64,000 nt of DNA from Azolla caroliniana (Eukaryota > Polypodiophyta). Made by a program: the position numbers and the translations under genes. The stretch lies in assembly GCA_043228905.1 (NCBI GenBank), contig JBHGNT010000006.1, forward strand, positions 4,898,001 to 4,962,000, read 5' to 3'. Under the pieces are notes generated by a model. It was not told the origin of the DNA. It searched no databases and was given only the letters and a program-made list of their open reading frames with translations. Shown piece by piece: positions 59,782-64,000 of this stretch; within the stretch, counting starts at the first letter, position 1, and each line of letters begins with the position of its first letter.

Positions 59782-61414
59782 ATATGGCGTGCTTATCTTG
59801 CTAATCTAGACTTATATAACAAGTAGATTTTTGTGATGTTAGTCAAAGATCTCATCTATCGCGAGGATGATATAACTAAGAGGGTCTCATCTATCACTAG
59901 GATGATATAACTAAGAAGGGTGATCAAGTTGCTGTTGTATATAGAAGATGAACCCTAGGTTTTGTTCTAGTATTTTGCTCAAAAACTTCGTGTATATTCC
60001 TTAAAATTGTATGCACAGGCTTCAGTAAATAACAGAGCACTATTCATAAAGTATGTCATCCATCTTTTGATAAAAATGCATCTCTATTATATAACGTGGT
60101 TCAATATTCTTTTCTGTATTTCTTTTTTAAATGGTTGTACAATTTATGTAAACATGGTCTTATGATGAGCCGTGAGATGACTTTAAATGTATTATTGGCA
60201 AGTTCCTGCCTCAAACTCCTCATTTGTTTGCAAGTGTGGATGTTAGCACATAAAACCATTATACCCATGCAGATCATTCTGTTTTTATTGCACTCTTCCT
60301 TATCTCGAAACTCAAAACTTGATGTGTGCGATAGGTAGTGGTTGCAAATTTCACGCTTAAGATTTAGGGAGAGTGTCCCCCCACATTGAGACTTTTTCAT
60401 TATATAAAATGTGCATGTTCATAGACTCTGATACAAATGCATATTCATTTGGTTAGTTATGCTCTTTTTCCATCTGGCAACTTATCACTGGTTTGCACCT
60501 TGTATATCCCCCAATTCCTTGGATTGTGACAGGCATCTTTTACCCCCCTCACGCCTCCCTGAAGACATTGCATTACAAATTTGTCCAGTTCACTAGTACT
60601 CTTGTTTTGGGCTTTCATGATTTCTAATGTTGCATCCCTGAATGGTATATCTCAAGAAGCACAATGTTGGCAGCTCTCTCTAAGATAGTCAAAAGCTCTT
60701 AGAAATTCACAAAAGAAGTGGCTAATTCAGTCACCATGCCAATAGCTATGTGTTGTCACCTATGTCAACGTATGATCCAACTAAAGGTGACAGTACACGT
60801 GCAAAAAGACAGCTACTTTTGTAAAATCTTGCAAAAAATGGTTGCTCATTGTGATCTTTCCATTAGTGTGTTGTACACTGATTGATTGCATACAATGATG
60901 ATGTATTCTTAGCACAAAATGGGCTATAACTTTCTCCATCTTTTATAATTCCCACAGATATTGGGCATGAATAGAAACCTAAGCAAAGCAAAGCATAACA
61001 TGGAGGAATATGTGAAATTTACAATATCTGTACACTACTTAAATGGGATCCCGTTCTGCAGTCTCATACAATGAGCTGTTTGTAGATGTTCTCTAGTCTT
61101 GTCAGGGCTGGCATTTCTACCTCTCAGTTGCAATAAGTGTGCATTACAGAGATTGCTTCGGGACAATCAGCTCTTCAAAGCATACACATTAACCAGTCCT
61201 TGATGAGCACTGATGGCTTAACCCAGAGACTTTGCTTTTGATAGCATGTGTGCCTTCTTTTGATGTTGTATTGTGAGCATATTGAACATCCAAATGAGAT
61301 ACACATCACTTATAAGTTTTGATGAAGCACCAAATCTTCATCATCATGGTTTTCTTACTCATGAGGAATTTGAGACATCTTAACATATGCTAAAAGCATC
61401 CTCTTTCATCCATA
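59782..61414. other. Gene-free spacer
   Basis: Spacer between the VQ gene and the convergent PPR gene. I see no gene or RNA. The 3' UTRs of both genes presumably lie here; a short near-repeat 'ctcatctatcRc.aggatgatataactaag' occurs at about 59850 and 59888. Confidence 0.45.
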
Positions 61415-64000
61415 CTATACAGCTGACTCAAACACATGCTGTCCGAAGCCAAAGTTTCCCCAATGTTTACAGGCATTTAGCAATGTGTGCAGCAACAAGG
61501 GATTCCGAAAAATTGGCATCTTCTTGGCCATTAGAATTGCATTATCCAACTGACCTGTGTGTGCAAGGAGGTCAATAAGGCAGGCATAATGCTCATGAGT
61601 TGGTACAATCCCATATTGTTTGCTCATGTCTTCTAGGTATGTATAGCACTTATGAACCAAGCATGTGTGGCTGCAAGCACTCAACACAACAAAGAAAGCT
61701 ATCGAATCTGGCTCAATGCCTTCTCTCAGCATTATCTCAAAGTTATAAATGACTGTCATGCTATCTCCAATCTGAGCATATCCTGTTAGTAAAGCAGTCC
61801 AGGTGACAATATCCCGAAATGGAAGCATGTCAAAGACTTTTTTTGCTTCAGAAGGCAACCCACATTTTGCATACATACTCACTATGGCGCTACTAATGAG
61901 ATCACTTCGAAGAAAACCTCTTCTTTCGATATCAGCATGTATCTTTTGACCCATTCGTGTTGCACCAATATCACTGCAAGCTTTTAGGACACCGAGAAAT
62001 GTGATGACATCTGGAGACATACCCTCCGATGTCATCTGTTCAAAATATTCAAGTGCATCCTCACTGTACCTATAGCTTCCACATGCTGTGATAACAGAAT
62101 TCCATGATATAATGTCTTGAAATGGGAGTTTATCAAACGCTTCTGCTGCTTTAGCTAGAAAACCACTTTTAGCATGCATAATAACCATGGCATTTCCAAT
62201 GTGAATTTCTCTTTCTAAAAGCAGGTCGTCGAAATAATGCACCTCCCGAGCCCCTAATGTGAGACTCTCAATGCGATAATTACTAGCTTTCAAGACACAA
62301 ACAAATGAGACAACACTTGGAAAGATACCCTCTTGTAGCATCACCTCAAAATATTTGATGGCTTCCATATAATGGCCAAGTTCAGCATAACCTGCAATCA
62401 AAGTATTCCAAGAGACTTCATTTCTAAATGGAAGCTTCTCAAACACTTGTAGCGCTTTTGGGAGCAGACCACATTCAATATACATTTCCATCACAATGTT
62501 CCCGATACCCAGATTTATTTCAAACAAACCTCTTCTTTCAACTTCAGCATGAAGTTCTTGGCCCCTCTTTGCATCCCCCAAATTGCCACAAGCTTTTAAC
62601 ATGCAAATAAATGTGACCACATCAGGATATACACCCATCACTTGCATGAGTTGGAAATATTCAAATACTTTCTCGCTTGACCCTTCAATGACATGCCCTT
62701 CCATTATTGTTGACCATGACACAACATTCTGAACTTGAAGCCTGTCAAACAATTGTTGTGAACTATTAAGTGATCCAGTTTTGGCATACAAGCTAACCAG
62801 CATGTTGCCAAGAGCAAGGTCTGACTCAAAGAAACACTGCTTCTCTATTTCAGTATGCAGTTTCCAGAGAATGTCAATGCCATCACAAGCCTTCAAACTA
62901 CAAGAATATGTGAAAGCATTTGGAGAGAATCCCTCAAGTTTCATCAACTCCAAGCACTCAAGAACTTCTTGAGTCCTATCACACTCAGCATATCCTTGAA
63001 TAAGCAGAGTCCATGAGATAATATCTCGAACCAGAAGTCTATCAAATACTCCTTGTGCAGCGGTGAGAATACGACATTTGGCATACATGCGAGCCAAGGC
63101 ATTGCCAGTGCTGACATCTCCTTCCAAAAATCCAAGTTTTTCAATCTTGATATGCATAGCTTGACCCTCATCTATGGCTCCTATGTTGCCATAAACTCTC
63201 AGACAGCAAATATATGTCGCAACATTTGGTGCAACTCCAACAACCTCCATCTGCTTAAAACATTTAAGAGCTTCTAAGTCATATCCATAATCCGCATAGC
63301 CTGCTATTAGTGTAGTCCATGACACTACATCTCGATTTATAAGTTTGTCGAACACGTCCTGAGCTAAAGCAACTAACCCACATTTGGCATACATATCGAC
63401 CAAAGTGTTTCCGATAGCTGAATCTCCTTCCAAGAGCTTATTTTCTTCCACTTGTATATGTCTTTCTTTACCCTTATCTTTTGATCCTATGCTACAACAA
63501 GCTCTTAAGATATATATAAATGTGATGGCATTTGGGTTAATGACTTCACAAAGCATCCTCTCAAAACAGTCAAGTGCTTCCTTTCCAAGATCATGATCAG
63601 CATAGCCCCTTATTAAAGCATTCCATGAGTCTAATACTTTGATAGGGAGAGTGTCAAATACTTGTTTTGCTTCGGCAATGCAGCTACATTTAGCATACAT
63701 ATCAATTAGTATGCTGCCGATGATAGAGTTTTCGGTCAGCATTAAGCCACGTCTGTGGATCTCTTCATGTACTTTTTGGCCCTTCTCTAAAGCTCTAGTG
63801 CTTCCACAAGCTTTCAAAGTGCACATTAAAGTGATTACATTTGGGGAAATGCCTTCAAGTTGCATTTGTTCAAAACATTCAAGTGCTGCTTCATTATATC
63901 CATGTTCAGTATACCCAGTTACAATTGCAGTCCAAGAGACCACATCTTGGACCAGAAGATCATTCAAAACTTCATGTGCCATGTTAAAAAATCCACATTT
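61415..64000 (-). CDS. PLS-type pentatricopeptide repeat protein, 5' end outside the window
   Basis: Organellar RNA-binding repeat protein. The frame is open from the window edge (reading KCGFFNMAHEVLNDL) to a TAG at 61415-61417, giving about 861 residues without introns; the true start lies beyond 64000. It consists of about eight P-L-S triplets of roughly 101 residues: 'DVVSWTAIVTGYTEHG', 'NVITLMCTLKACGS', 'LIDMYAKCS' and so on. The last helices (HEHYACLIDLLAHTGQL, then LLLHTLLNACKHWGNFGFG) are the usual E1-like border, after which the protein stops at QHVFESAV. There is thus no E2 or DYW deaminase, as in the PPR gene at 32-35 kb. Stop and frame look clean, so it is likely an expressed short form rather than a pseudogene. 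The methionine at 63982 is internal. Confidence 0.9.
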   Translation of the reverse strand, partial: KCGFFNMAHEVLNDLLVQDVVSWTAIVTGYTEHGYNEAALECFEQMQLEGISPNVITLMCTLKACGSTRALEKGQKVHEEIHRRGLMLTENSIIGSILIDMYAKCSCIAEAKQVFDTLPIKVLDSWNALIRGYADHDLGKEALDCFERMLCEVINPNAITFIYILRACCSIGSKDKGKERHIQVEENKLLEGDSAIGNTLVDMYAKCGLVALAQDVFDKLINRDVVSWTTLIAGYADYGYDLEALKCFKQMEVVGVAPNVATYICCLRVYGNIGAIDEGQAMHIKIEKLGFLEGDVSTGNALARMYAKCRILTAAQGVFDRLLVRDIISWTLLIQGYAECDRTQEVLECLELMKLEGFSPNAFTYSCSLKACDGIDILWKLHTEIEKQCFFESDLALGNMLVSLYAKTGSLNSSQQLFDRLQVQNVVSWSTIMEGHVIEGSSEKVFEYFQLMQVMGVYPDVVTFICMLKACGNLGDAKRGQELHAEVERRGLFEINLGIGNIVMEMYIECGLLPKALQVFEKLPFRNEVSWNTLIAGYAELGHYMEAIKYFEVMLQEGIFPSVVSFVCVLKASNYRIESLTLGAREVHYFDDLLLEREIHIGNAMVIMHAKSGFLAKAAEAFDKLPFQDIISWNSVITACGSYRYSEDALEYFEQMTSEGMSPDVITFLGVLKACSDIGATRMGQKIHADIERRGFLRSDLISSAIVSMYAKCGLPSEAKKVFDMLPFRDIVTWTALLTGYAQIGDSMTVIYNFEIMLREGIEPDSIAFFVVLSACSHTCLVHKCYTYLEDMSKQYGIVPTHEHYACLIDLLAHTGQLDNAILMAKKMPIFRNPLLLHTLLNACKHWGNFGFGQHVFESAV

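Noticed and set aside
1-64000. Search for CRISPR arrays, operons, prophage or other prokaryotic systems
   Set aside because: Spliced plant genes and plant repeats throughout; no regular spaced palindromic repeats or polycistronic arrangement.

Overview
This is an AT-rich nuclear segment from a land plant. Most protein genes are split by GT-AG introns, spacers are 1-6 kb, SINE and LTR-type repeats are present, and there are two long PLS-type pentatricopeptide (PPR) genes. The style of the PPR proteins (long runs of P-L-S triplets, a helical end resembling 'HTLLNACKHWGN', no E/DYW tail) reminds me of ferns. That placement is an inference from memory, not a result.

Layout. 1-450: decayed LINE reverse-transcriptase pieces, tandemly duplicated. 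520-2123: a minus-strand cluster of nine tRNA-Ser(GCT) units, only one of which looks intact. About 3.4-3.7 kb: a Ty3/gypsy RT relic. 5.1-11.9 kb: complete condensin gene SMC2 (minus, 20 coding exons); one intron carries a near-perfect 146-bp foldback element with a 5-bp target duplication. 14.6-15.8 kb: a tRNA-derived SINE and a probable solo LTR. 17.1-20.6 kb: an SR45a/TRA2-like splicing factor (plus), with a 362-bp tandem duplication in intron 1 and a duplicated pair of exon-like blocks in its 3' flank. 26.0-27.8 kb: type-1 protein phosphatase (minus). 28.4-30.1 kb: two more copies of the SINE. 32.0-34.8 kb: PPR gene (plus, two exons). 36.1-43.6 kb: complete BRR2-type U5 snRNP helicase (minus, one intron in the coding region). 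45.3-49.5 kb: PLIP-like plastid lipase (plus, five exons). 53.5-54.5 kb: organellar small heat-shock protein (minus), with a 5'UTR intron and a heat-shock element upstream. 58.7-59.8 kb: VQ-motif protein (plus). 61.4 kb to the window end: a second, 5'-truncated PPR gene (minus).

The genes are unrelated housekeeping, RNA-processing, lipid and stress genes with no operon logic. Two of them (the SR factor and BRR2) act in pre-mRNA splicing. Several neighbours are divergent (SMC2/SR factor, BRR2/PLIP, PP1/PPR).

The most unusual parts are not the proteins. They are the tRNA-Ser(GCT) array, the foldback element in SMC2, the three-copy SINE family, the duplicated splice-site-flanked blocks behind the SR gene, and a cluster of AACCGGTT palindromes upstream of the lipase gene. 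All exon joins were inferred by eye from GT-AG sites, reading-frame continuity and remembered family sequences; no transcript evidence was available.
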